Shown: in pieces, positions 1 through 7,747 of the stretch
Numbering within the stretch: the first letter of the stretch is position 1
Layout: the number at the start of each line of letters is the position of its first letter
Assembly (NCBI GenBank): GCA_028874195.1
Contig: JAPPLM010000077.1
Span: forward strand, 1 to 39,770
Origin: Chloroflexota bacterium
GTDB lineage: Bacteria > Chloroflexota > UBA11872 > VXOZ01
Reading direction: 5' to 3'
DNA length: 39,770 nt
The notes under the pieces: generated by a model
The model's input: only the letters and a program-made list of their open reading frames with translations
What the model was told of the DNA's origin: nothing
Database searches by the model: none
Made by a program: the position numbers and the translations under genes

Positions 1-293
1 CTCTCTTTGCACCCCGTGTACGCCTTGCCAGGCGGGGGACAAGCCCCCGCGCTACATGGAACGGAAAGTCTTGATCAATCATCTTCTCGTTGCCAAAAGT
101 CCACCGCCGCTACCAACTGCGTACCAAGACTACGAAAGTCAGCCCGGTGCTCCGTTCCTGAGTCAACCGGGGTCGTTGGGTGTAAGCATATAGAACCTGA
201 TGTCTCGCAAACCATCTGCAGCACCGTATCCTCCGCTAGCTGCTAGAATTAAAAGAGATACCGACACACGATCTGCACTATACGAGGTAATCA
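1..293. other. Leading intergenic segment
   Basis: No convincing gene is seen. The reading frames open here lack family resemblance and a ribosome-binding site. The segment holds a GC-rich hairpin at 32-50. Its 3' end carries the GAGGT ribosome-binding site of the next gene, about 6 bases before the ATG at 294. Confidence 0.5.
32..50. repeat. GC-rich hairpin repeat, copy 1
   Basis: A perfect 7-bp stem (GCGGGGG/CCCCCGC) encloses the 5-base loop ACAAG. The same stem with the reverse-complement loop (CTTGT) recurs at 38357-38375. In both copies the right arm is followed by GCT-A/T-CA, so the similarity extends past the stem. Confidence 0.7.
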
Positions 294-629
294 ATGCAGA
301 AATTCATCTTCTTCTACCACGCGTCGCCGGAAGCCATGCAACGCATGGGCAGCGCCTCGCCGGAGGACCAGCAGGCGCACTTTGCCAAGTGGCAAGCGTG
401 GACAGAGAGCAATGCGGACGCCCTGGAAAATGCCGGCACGCCACTGGGCGGTGGGCAGGTGCTGACCGCTTCAGGCAGCTCCGAGGCAACAAGCACGATC
501 ATGGGATATGCCATTCTCCAGGCAGAGGACATGGCGGCCGCCCAGGCCATTCTCAACACCGATCCCTTCCTCGACCAGGGCGAGGGCTGCTCCATCGAGG
601 TCTATGAGTGTATGTCGATGCCCGGATAG
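294..629 (+). CDS. YciI-like (DGPF/YCII-related) protein
   Basis: This 111-residue protein resembles the YCII-related (DGPF-type) family of small dimeric alpha/beta-barrel proteins. It opens with MQKFIFFYHA, and has a middle helix with HFAKWQAW, a strand beginning ATSTIMGYAIL, and the helix AEDMAAAQAIL followed by DPFLDQG and EVYECM. That order (beta strand, helix, then a strand, a 'xxDPF' turn and a last strand with a conserved E) is typical of the family. Members often accompany ECF sigma factors or are of unknown enzymatic role. No sigma factor gene lies next to it here. The ATG start is backed by GAGGT about 6 bases upstream. Biochemical function is unknown. Confidence 0.8.
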   Translation: MQKFIFFYHASPEAMQRMGSASPEDQQAHFAKWQAWTESNADALENAGTPLGGGQVLTASGSSEATSTIMGYAILQAEDMAAAQAILNTDPFLDQGEGCSIEVYECMSMPG

Positions 630-690
630 TTGCGATTGCCGGGTTGGCCTGAAAAGTGGATGCAATGGGGCGCTCGGCATGCCATTCGTC

Positions 691-710
691 ACTCCGGCGT
701 CCGCCGGAGT
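691..710. repeat. Perfect 9-bp-stem hairpin
   Basis: ACTCCGGCG pairs perfectly with CGCCGGAGT across a 2-base TC loop. No T-tract follows on either strand, so it looks like an interspersed palindromic unit and not a terminator. It lies 62 bases after the YciI-like gene. Confidence 0.75.
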
Positions 711-782
711 CCAGAGTCTGCGCGTGTGTATCCCGGCCTTCCCCGCCAGCCCGGTCAGAGGTCTGCCACCTGAGAGAAAATG

Positions 783-814
783 GAATTCGCGCCCCCGCGC
801 GGGGGCGCGAATTC
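783..814. repeat. 32-bp perfect palindrome
   Basis: The 32 bases read identically on both strands: 14-base arms beginning and ending in GAATTC surround a central GCGC. It can form a cruciform or a strong RNA hairpin. No T-tract follows, so it is not an obvious terminator. Function unknown. Confidence 0.85.
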
Positions 815-869
815 GCGGGAATCACCATGGCCTTGCCCTGGCCGCACAAGGGAATCAACGTACGTTTCT

Positions 870-902
870 CCGTTCGTGCTGAGCCTGTCGAAGCATGAAC
901 GG
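870..902 (-). repeat. 33-bp dispersed palindromic element, copy A
   Basis: Read on the reverse strand, this begins CCGTTCATGCTTCGACAGGC and ends CAGCACGAACGG. The outer arms CCGTTC and GAACGG pair. It is one of five copies in the window (others at 8690, 23586, 23885 and 38251), all between genes. Confidence 0.85.
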
Positions 903-1120
903 AGAGAAGAGAGCTAAGAGTTGTGTTACCCATTTCCTCCGGCGTTCACCACTCGACGATGCTCAGGGCGAACGGTAGATCGGCTATTCTAATAGGAATA
1001 ACGGTTCGAGAACTAGCAGCTTCGCGAATATGACCCTCTGAAGGCCACTCGCGGGGCCGCCTTCGAGACCTCGCTCCAAAAGTGGCGCAGTTTTCACTCC
1101 AACTTCCGTGGAGCAACGGC

Positions 1121-2101
1121 ATGGAGTATCGACAGCTTGGCACAACCGGCGTGCGGGTTTCCACTATTGCCTACGGCACTTTTCCGCTCGGCACCTATAC
1201 CGATACCGCCGCGGGCGTGCGCATGATTCACGCCGCTATGGACCGCGGCGTGAACTTCATCGATACGGCGAACGTCTACTTCCACGGCCGGTCGGAAGAG
1301 ATTGTAGGAAAGGCGCTCAAGGGGCGCCGCCACGCAGCGGTGCTGGCCAGCAAAGTGGGTCGCGTGGCCGGCGCAGGTCCGAACGAGAGCGGCTCCTCGC
1401 GCTACCACATTGTCCGCGAAGTCGAAGGGTCGCTCCGGCGTCTCCAGACCGACTACATCGACGTCTACTACATCCACATCCCGGACCCCACCACGCCGCT
1501 GGAAGAGACCTTCCGCGCGCTGGACGACCTCGTGCGGCAGGGCAAAGTGCGTTACCTTGGCACATCTCACTTTGCCGCCTGGCAGATCGTGCACGGGCTG
1601 TGGCTGGCGGAACGCAACCGGCTTGCGCCCTGGGTCGCAGAGCAGCCGCGGTATTGTCTGATCGACCGCGCCATCGAGCAAGAGGTAATGCCCATGGCGC
1701 AGGCGCACGGTATCGGTATCGTCGCCCACAGCCCGCTTGGCGGGGGCTTCCTCACGGGTAAATACAAGCCGGGCGAGCCGCCACCGCCGGACTCACGCTT
1801 TGCCGCGCGTCCGGACGGCATCACCTCACTGCCCCAGCATTACGACCTGATGATGACCGAGCCAAATCTGGCAGTAGTAGATGCCGTGCGTGCGCTCGCA
1901 CGTGAGCACAGCACCACGCCCAGCGCCATTGCTTTGGCGTGGGTAATGGCCAAGCCGTTCGTTTCCTCGGCCATCATCGGCCCCAAGAATCCATTCCAAC
2001 TCGAGGACAATCTGGCAGCCGCAGATATTGCACTCTCGCCGCAAAACATAGCGTACCTCGACTCCGTTTCCGATTTTGCACGTAGCCTTGTGCGCACCTA
2101 A
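1121..2101 (+). CDS. Aldo/keto reductase
   Basis: This 326-residue NAD(P)H-dependent oxidoreductase has the aldo/keto reductase (alpha/beta)8 barrel. The catalytic tetrad is visible: Asp48 in FIDTANVY, Tyr53, Lys78 in LASKVGR and His119 in DVYYIHIPD. The C-terminal cofactor-binding region contains SSAIIGPKNPFQLEDNL. It looks like the AKR11/AKR13-type 'general stress/L-fucose-dehydrogenase-like' reductases that start with MEYRQLGTTG. I chose the ATG at 1121 because family members begin there; the frame is open 39 bases further upstream but those residues match nothing. The substrate cannot be deduced. Neighbours are unrelated, so it is probably a single-gene unit. Confidence 0.92.
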   Translation: MEYRQLGTTGVRVSTIAYGTFPLGTYTDTAAGVRMIHAAMDRGVNFIDTANVYFHGRSEEIVGKALKGRRHAAVLASKVGRVAGAGPNESGSSRYHIVREVEGSLRRLQTDYIDVYYIHIPDPTTPLEETFRALDDLVRQGKVRYLGTSHFAAWQIVHGLWLAERNRLAPWVAEQPRYCLIDRAIEQEVMPMAQAHGIGIVAHSPLGGGFLTGKYKPGEPPPPDSRFAARPDGITSLPQHYDLMMTEPNLAVVDAVRALAREHSTTPSAIALAWVMAKPFVSSAIIGPKNPFQLEDNLAAADIALSPQNIAYLDSVSDFARSLVRT

Positions 2102-2175
2102 GACATAACGTAATTTGGACGCACACCTCGAAAAACTGACAAGAGACCCTCGATAGACCCACGGTGCATTACGCG

Positions 2176-3111
2176 CTACGTGGGTGCCGATCCATCAAAG
2201 GCTCCCAAAAGGAAACCGGCAACACGCTCGACATATGCATCCCTGAGCTTCTCATGCGCGCGGCCATGTCCCGCATCGGGAATAATCCACAGCTCTTTCG
2301 GTCCTTCCGCCGCGAGATAGAGCTGATAGGCGTCCTGCACGTAGACGACGTCATCCTCCGTACCGTGAATTATGAGAAGTGGGCACGGCGCGGTGTGCTT
2401 GATGCGGTCTATCGGCCGCACCCTGCCAAGCACGTGATCCAGCTTCTCACCCACAAACCGGCTTGAGAACCATACCGTGGGCGTGCGAAAGATGGAGGGA
2501 GGCAAGCCGGCAATTCTGCGAAAGCCGTGATCTATAGCTCCTCTGAGCGTGGCAAACGCGCTGTCGGTCACCAAAGCGCGCACACCCATGCCATCCTCAA
2601 GCGTAAGGAGCGCCGTCGCGCCGCCCATGGAGACACCGTACACGCCGATGCGATCCGGGTCCACGTCGCCGCGCGACCGGAGATACTGAAGCGCGCCAAT
2701 GACATCCCGCCGCTCCCGCAGTCCCAGTGTTGTCACCTCTCCTTCGCTCGCGCCATGCCCGCGAAAGTCAAACAAGAGGGATTGGAAGCCGTGAGCTAAG
2801 AGGTCGTAGGCGAGATGCACCAGGCCGAAGTGGTTGGTGCCAAAGCCATGAAGCATGAGCACCGTGCCTTGCGGCTGCGGATGCGCCAGAAACCAGGCGG
2901 CCAGCCGTGTGCCGTCAGCAGCGGGAAAAGCCAAAGGCTCCAGCGCCGGTGTCTCCGCGGGGAGTCCATCCAGCCGCCAGGTGCGGTCCGGGTGCACAAG
3001 GGTGTGCCCTGTGCGCGCGGAAATCACCAGCACCACCCCGACTGCAACGACTGCAATCAGGCTGGCAAGAACAAGTATCTGCACGTAAAGACCGGCGAGC
3101 GCTTGGAACAC
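2176..3111 (-). CDS. Membrane-anchored alpha/beta hydrolase
   Basis: This 311-residue protein starts with one hydrophobic segment (about residues 11-31) that should anchor it in the membrane, followed by an alpha/beta-hydrolase domain. The oxyanion-region HGFGTNH (about 88-94), the nucleophile elbow GVSMGG (Ser161), an acidic residue in HGTEDDVVY (Asp253 or Asp254) and His282 in DAGHGRA form a plausible catalytic triad. The overall shape matches the serine aminopeptidase/'YqiK-BAAT-like' hydrolases often annotated as alpha/beta hydrolase or lysophospholipase. The start is a GTG. It is divergent from the secreted protein at 3413 and convergent with the aldo/keto reductase. The substrate is unknown. 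Confidence 0.88.
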   Translation of the reverse strand: MFQALAGLYVQILVLASLIAVVAVGVVLVISARTGHTLVHPDRTWRLDGLPAETPALEPLAFPAADGTRLAAWFLAHPQPQGTVLMLHGFGTNHFGLVHLAYDLLAHGFQSLLFDFRGHGASEGEVTTLGLRERRDVIGALQYLRSRGDVDPDRIGVYGVSMGGATALLTLEDGMGVRALVTDSAFATLRGAIDHGFRRIAGLPPSIFRTPTVWFSSRFVGEKLDHVLGRVRPIDRIKHTAPCPLLIIHGTEDDVVYVQDAYQLYLAAEGPKELWIIPDAGHGRAHEKLRDAYVERVAGFLLGAFDGSAPT

Positions 3112-3412
3112 GTTTTTCCACTCTCTGCTTTGCGACGCTCTTCACTTATCGTAGCAGCGCGGCCGGACGGTAGCTCTATTGCGCTCACACCCAATTTCTG
3201 AAGATAGTCGGATAAAGGCGGTAGCGGCCGTACGACACAGAAGTTACCTGGCAGACTTTGGAACTGGCAGAGGAATCTCTGCTATTGTCCTAGCTACAAT
3301 AACAAAGTAATATACTCTTACTTATCACGAAACGTCGTATCTTTAGTCACGATTGCTCTTTCATTTTCGCACGGAGTTCCTGCTGTTCATTCCAGTAACG
3401 GGAGAACCAGCA
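3112..3412. other. Divergent intergenic region, probable promoters
   Basis: This 301-bp region separates the divergent hydrolase and secreted-protein genes, so it should carry both promoters. The stretch at about 3285-3345 is clearly more AT-rich than the surroundings. I cannot assign -35/-10 pairs with normal spacing. An inverted repeat (GCAGAG-GAAT-CTCTGC) lies at 3267-3282. GGGAG just before 3413 is the likely ribosome-binding site of the secreted protein. Confidence 0.45.
3267..3282. promoter_or_regulatory. Short inverted repeat, possible operator
   Basis: GCAGAG and CTCTGC flank a 4-base GAAT spacer, just upstream of the AT-rich part of the divergent intergenic region. The position fits a regulator-binding site, but a 6-bp arm can occur by chance, so this is tentative. 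Confidence 0.25.
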
Positions 3413-5218
3413 ATGAAGCGTCTCGCGGCATTTCTCGGGTTTTTCCTATTCCTGCTATTTTCGAATTCTGTCGCGGCAGCCGAGTGCCAGTTCGTTCTCG
3501 GCTTCAAGACCATTCGCGATCTCATCGGCCATGAAACCGTTGGCGAGTGTTTGGAAAACGAGCACCACGGCGCCAATGGCGACGCGCTGCAGAAGACCAC
3601 CGGCGGCCAGCTTGTCTGGCGCAAGGCCGACAACTTCACCGCCTTCACCGATGGCTACCGCTCCTGGATCAGCGGCCCCAACGGTCTGGTGCAGCGGCTC
3701 AACAGCGAACGCTTTCCCTGGGAAGCGGACTACGCCCCCGGCGGCGGCATTGCTACCCCTACTCCCACGCCAACGCCGGTGGCGATGGCGACTTCAGTCC
3801 CAGTAGACTCACCGACGCCCACAGCCACCCCTATAGTCGAGCCAATTCCCACCCTGGTCGAGCTGGCTATGGCTTCCCCTTGGTACCGGGACGGCCTAGG
3901 TGGCAGTGAGCACCAAACTCTTCGGGCCTTGCTAAAAATCGATAAGAGCAACCCCCAGTTTTTCGAGAAGATGTCTACTTGGGCTTGGCTGTTCGACAAT
4001 GATATGACTGGGGATGAAGAACGCGTTATCTGGTACATCGCCGATCTCGGCGCACGTATGCCACAGTTTACGTCCAATATAGTTGCACTGCCATGGCTTG
4101 CCGACGGTATCGAGGCTTGGGAACGGAGGGCGGTCTCTTTCTTGAAAGATGCGGCTGAGAACAGCCTAGATTTCGCGATAGAACTCGTAACCGCACCCTG
4201 GGTTGTAGATGGCCTCACCCTCGTTGAATCCGAATATGGGATTGTTCAGTTGGCAACTCTTGCAGGGAATTCGTTCATTGAAATCGGGAGACCGGAGCTT
4301 GCGCGGCGGGTTATGGGCCTCATCCCCTATCCGTCCAAAGACGTTGACTTCTTTCTGGTCTATGCATTGAGAGACCTTGCTCTGTATAGCCCGGAGGGAT
4401 TGGAGCGCCTGTTTAGGCAGCCATGGTTTCGCGACGGCTTAGATGAGGAAGAGCGTATCTATCTGATTGCTGCAGGAGGCACCCGCTTGGGCGCCGACCA
4501 ACTCTTCAAGCCATATTCCATAGCTTCCTCGACGATTGCCTTGCCCCAGGCCGGCGTTGTCAATCTGTGGTTTGTCCATAGACAATCGGCTCGCATCGGC
4601 CGGGTCGCAATTGCAAGCTTAGAGAGGGCTGTGCAGGACAACGAGCAGTTCTGGGAAATTCCCTTTCCCGTAAACGACGTGATTCTGACTACTCTGCACG
4701 GGCCGTATTCTCGTAACATCCACCTACGCCACGTAATCCAAGTCACACCGCGCTCGGTAGAGCCCGTAGTCATCCATCATGAAATAGCCCACTACTACTT
4801 TCGCACGGGGCCTACCTGGCTCGATGAAGGCGGGGCTACATATGTAGAGGAATTCTTTGTTGTCTCCCGAGGAAACGTACGGAGACAGGCAGTCCCCACT
4901 ATATGCCGGCAAAACGGGGTCAATAACCTCCAGGACCTAGTTGAACTTGACAGCGGGCCCGTATGGAACAGATGCAGATACCCCATGGGCTTGAACTTTC
5001 TGGTGACCCTGCGCGCTGCGATGGGTAACGAGGCATGGCTGTCGGCCTTACGAGCGATCTACTCGGAATTCGGGTACGAACGGATCTTTTCAATCTCTGT
5101 TTCGGACATCGATGACGAGGTGGTCTATCGAGCGTTCATGGAGCATGCGCCCAAGAACCTGAGAAATGAGGTCAGGGATGTCTTTAGACGCCTCCATGGC
5201 GGGCCGTTTGTCGATTGA
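3413..5218 (+). CDS. Secreted repeat protein with HExxH metallopeptidase-like domain
   Basis: This 601-residue protein is not assigned to a named family. It has a signal peptide (residues 1-23, cleavage near VAAA-E). Residues 24-104 form a Cys-containing module with CQFVLGFKTIRDLIG, GECLENE and NGPNG-like turns; I recall similar N-terminal modules in secreted Chloroflexota proteins. A Pro/Thr linker follows at 115-147. Residues about 150-345 carry at least four copies of a roughly 35-residue unit centred on PWYRDGL, AWLFDND, PWLADGI, PWVVDGL and PWFRDGL. The C-terminal part has HHEIAH (His456, Glu457, His460) and, 12 residues later, WLDEGG (Glu472), the spacing of a gluzincin zinc site. It is probably extracellular. 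I chose the ATG at 3413 because of the GGGAG site and signal peptide. Peptidase activity is inferred only. Confidence 0.8.
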   Translation: MKRLAAFLGFFLFLLFSNSVAAAECQFVLGFKTIRDLIGHETVGECLENEHHGANGDALQKTTGGQLVWRKADNFTAFTDGYRSWISGPNGLVQRLNSERFPWEADYAPGGGIATPTPTPTPVAMATSVPVDSPTPTATPIVEPIPTLVELAMASPWYRDGLGGSEHQTLRALLKIDKSNPQFFEKMSTWAWLFDNDMTGDEERVIWYIADLGARMPQFTSNIVALPWLADGIEAWERRAVSFLKDAAENSLDFAIELVTAPWVVDGLTLVESEYGIVQLATLAGNSFIEIGRPELARRVMGLIPYPSKDVDFFLVYALRDLALYSPEGLERLFRQPWFRDGLDEEERIYLIAAGGTRLGADQLFKPYSIASSTIALPQAGVVNLWFVHRQSARIGRVAIASLERAVQDNEQFWEIPFPVNDVILTTLHGPYSRNIHLRHVIQVTPRSVEPVVIHHEIAHYYFRTGPTWLDEGGATYVEEFFVVSRGNVRRQAVPTICRQNGVNNLQDLVELDSGPVWNRCRYPMGLNFLVTLRAAMGNEAWLSALRAIYSEFGYERIFSISVSDIDDEVVYRAFMEHAPKNLRNEVRDVFRRLHGGPFVD

Positions 5219-5554
5219 GCGCCCGCAAACCCGGCAGCCTTCCTTAAGTGTGAGTCTCTCCCAGTCCCGCTAACGCACTGATCCAGTGCTGCAACCTACG
5301 CTTCGTGATAGAATTGCGAGCGTGTCGCTGAAGCCGAAAAAGCCCGGTGAGGCAAGGCAAATCGGTTGCCAGCCAAGCGCACAGTGCCTCTTTGTTGAAT
5401 CAACGATTCAGTCAGAACTGAGAAACTGTGGCTGCACCTCTTGTGCAGTATTCAACACCGATTCGCTTGATCCTGTAACTCTCCAACCCGGTGTTCTCAC
5501 TCCGCTTCGAGACGTCTCGCAGATAGTTGCACACGGACGCAGGATCAACCTCGA
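5219..5554. other. Intergenic region before comEC
   Basis: These 336 bases contain a GTG-started 90-codon frame (5286-5558) that overlaps the comEC start, has no recognisable domain and has no clear ribosome-binding site, so I do not call it. No terminator hairpin with a T-tract was seen after the secreted-protein gene. The comEC promoter should lie here. Confidence 0.4.
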
Positions 5555-7747
5555 ATGACACGCATATTGGGGCCGGCGTTTCTGAGCGGCATCGTGCTGG
5601 GGACCCTCCTGCCGCCGTTTCCGCTGGTGGTTCTTGCCCTCTTGTTGGTGAGTTGCCTGGGATTGGCGGCGGTGGGCGCGCGTCCCGTGGCGCTGGGCGC
5701 ACTGCTCCTCATCGCCGCCGCGCTGGGCATGGTCCGCTATCACACCGCCGTGACCGCCAACACCCCTAATCCTTTGGAGCCGTACTTTGCTCAATCGGTC
5801 ACAATGCGCGGCTGGGTGGCTTCCGAGCCGGTCCGCTCCGAGCGCAGCACGCGCATAAGGTTTCGCGCCGAGGCCGTTTTCACCGACGATGCCTGGCAGC
5901 CGATCTCCGGTCAGACGTGGGTAACGCTGCCGCCCAGGTTCCCGGCCCAGTATGGCATGGTGTGGGAACTCAACGGACGCTTGGAGGGGTTGGAGAGCTT
6001 GAACAGCCCTTCCTACCAGCGCTACCTCGAGCGGCGTGGCGCCCAAGCGCTCCTGGCCTTTCCTCAGGTGGAATTCCTGCCGGGGGAACGCGGAGCGCCA
6101 TTCTTGCGCGTGCTCTTTGAGGTAAAGGAAAGACTCCTTACTACCATAGACACCATCCTACCGCGACCGCACGCCCCGCTGCTGCAAGGGATACTGCTCG
6201 GCGCGCGGGCCGGCATCCCCGCCACGCTGCGCCAGGCGTTCGACCTCTCCGGCACCACCCATCTCATTGCTATCTCCGGCTTCAACATGACCATCGTTGC
6301 CATCATGCTGGAGAGCGTCACGCGCCGCTTGTTCGGTAGGCGGGCCCTCTGGCTGAGCATGGGCGGTGTCGCGCTGTACACGATTCTCGTCGGCGCAAAT
6401 CCCGCTGTAGTCCGCGCGGCGGTCATGGCAATACTGCTGCTCTTTGCCGCCACGCTGGGACGGGACCGCGATCCCTGGTCGGCGCTCTCGCTCGCAGCGG
6501 TGGCCATGACGGCCTGGGATCCTAATATCCTCTGGGACGTGGGCTTCCAGCTTTCCGTAGCCGCCACGGCCGGACTGCTTGTTCTCTCGGATCCGCTGCA
6601 TGGACGGCTGCGCTGGCTGCCGTACCCGTTGCCGGCCATCATTGCTCCGACGCTTGCCGCCCAGCTTTTCGTCCTCCCCTTGCTGCTTTTCGTATTCGGT
6701 CGCGTCTCGCCGTTCTTTCTCATCAGCAATGTGCTGGCCATACCGCTCATCCCCTGGATCATGCTGAGCGGCGCGGTGGCAACGGCGGCAGGCCTCGTCC
6801 ACACCGCCACCGGCCAAGTCTTGGCGTGGAGCGCATACCTGCCTTTGGAAACCTTCATCCGCATCGCCACGGAGGTAAGCCGCTGGCCGTCTCTCACCGT
6901 TACCGCAGGGGCACTGTTGCCGGCCGTGCTAGCGGTAGTCCTTACGGTGCTCGTTGTCGCTTGGACGCGCCGCAGAATTCCAGTGCCAGGACCAAGTAAC
7001 CGTTTTGACGAAACCCCTCTCTCCTGGACCACCATTTTCAGCCTCGGCACGGTTGGGAGCATCCTCTTCGTGCTGTGGGGGAGCCTGGCGGTGGAGTTCA
7101 ACCGGCAACCCAGCGTGACGCTGCTTGAGCGCTCCCTCGGCAGTACCGTCATGATTGAAACGGCCAATCGCCGCCCTTTGCTCGTCGGCTTCCGCGAGCC
7201 GCCCAGCCGCTATGACCTAGATCGCTTGCTGCCCATCTGGCAGCGCGACAATACGCTCTGGATCGGTGGCAGCGAAACGTTGCCGCCCCGCGAATACAGC
7301 GGGAACACGCTCCAGTACGACGGAGACGCCTGGGTATTTGGCGCGCGCGAGGCCGATGAACGCTTACCTAGCGGCGACCGGTATCGCATTGCACTCGGCC
7401 CCGCTGCCGCTCTGAGCATTCACGCTGAAAGCACGCCGGAGTTCGTGCTCGCCAGGTTTGGCAGCCAGCAACTTGCTATCATACAAGCAAACGCTACCGT
7501 AACTCGCGCGCAGCCGGTTGCGGTGCTCATCGTGCAGGGGGCACTCACACCCGCGCGGCTGGCACACTTCTTGACTACATTACAGCCGCGCCTGCTCGTC
7601 TTGGATGAACCGTGGCTGGACGAAAACGATGCCCGGTGGCGGGCGCAGGGCGTGAAAGTAGTGCGTCCTCCCGCTCGCGGCTACGTGACACTGCGCTGGG
7701 ATGGCCGGACGTGGCAGATAGAACCATCTGAAAGGGAAGAACGATGA
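5555..7747 (+). CDS. comEC: ComEC/Rec2-family DNA-uptake channel protein with degenerate C-terminal domain
   Basis: This 730-residue polytopic protein should form the inner-membrane channel that passes single-stranded DNA during natural transformation. N-terminal hydrophobic helices (about 1-65) are followed by a soluble DUF4131-type segment with YFAQSVTMRGWVASEP, then the Competence domain (about 200-480) with LISGFNMT-like HLIAISGFNMTI, GANPAVVRAAVMA and WDVGFQLSVAATAGL, all hallmarks of ComEC. The C-terminal 200 residues sit where ComEC normally has a metallo-beta-lactamase-like domain. The usual DVGQGD is replaced by ERSLGS and no HxHxDH motif is present. The start ATG follows AGGA. The stop overlaps the proC start (ATGA), so the two are translationally coupled. 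Confidence 0.9.
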   Translation: MTRILGPAFLSGIVLGTLLPPFPLVVLALLLVSCLGLAAVGARPVALGALLLIAAALGMVRYHTAVTANTPNPLEPYFAQSVTMRGWVASEPVRSERSTRIRFRAEAVFTDDAWQPISGQTWVTLPPRFPAQYGMVWELNGRLEGLESLNSPSYQRYLERRGAQALLAFPQVEFLPGERGAPFLRVLFEVKERLLTTIDTILPRPHAPLLQGILLGARAGIPATLRQAFDLSGTTHLIAISGFNMTIVAIMLESVTRRLFGRRALWLSMGGVALYTILVGANPAVVRAAVMAILLLFAATLGRDRDPWSALSLAAVAMTAWDPNILWDVGFQLSVAATAGLLVLSDPLHGRLRWLPYPLPAIIAPTLAAQLFVLPLLLFVFGRVSPFFLISNVLAIPLIPWIMLSGAVATAAGLVHTATGQVLAWSAYLPLETFIRIATEVSRWPSLTVTAGALLPAVLAVVLTVLVVAWTRRRIPVPGPSNRFDETPLSWTTIFSLGTVGSILFVLWGSLAVEFNRQPSVTLLERSLGSTVMIETANRRPLLVGFREPPSRYDLDRLLPIWQRDNTLWIGGSETLPPREYSGNTLQYDGDAWVFGAREADERLPSGDRYRIALGPAAALSIHAESTPEFVLARFGSQQLAIIQANATVTRAQPVAVLIVQGALTPARLAHFLTTLQPRLLVLDEPWLDENDARWRAQGVKVVRPPARGYVTLRWDGRTWQIEPSEREER

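Larger units (their letters stand above)
630..1120. other. Intergenic nest of palindromic repeats
   Basis: No gene is supported here. The interval contains three independent palindromes: a 20-bp hairpin (691-710), a 32-bp perfect palindrome (783-814) and a copy of the 33-bp dispersed element (870-902). The remainder up to the aldo/keto reductase start at 1121 shows nothing recognisable, although it must contain that gene's promoter. Confidence 0.65.

Noticed and set aside
5286-5558. A GTG-started 90-codon frame just before comEC
   Set aside because: It overlaps the comEC start, has no family resemblance and no ribosome-binding site, and its residues look like translated non-coding DNA.
6064-7167. 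A 367-codon open frame antisense to comEC
   Set aside because: It is a shadow of a GC-rich real gene. Its translation has no recognisable domain, while the forward frame carries clear ComEC motifs.
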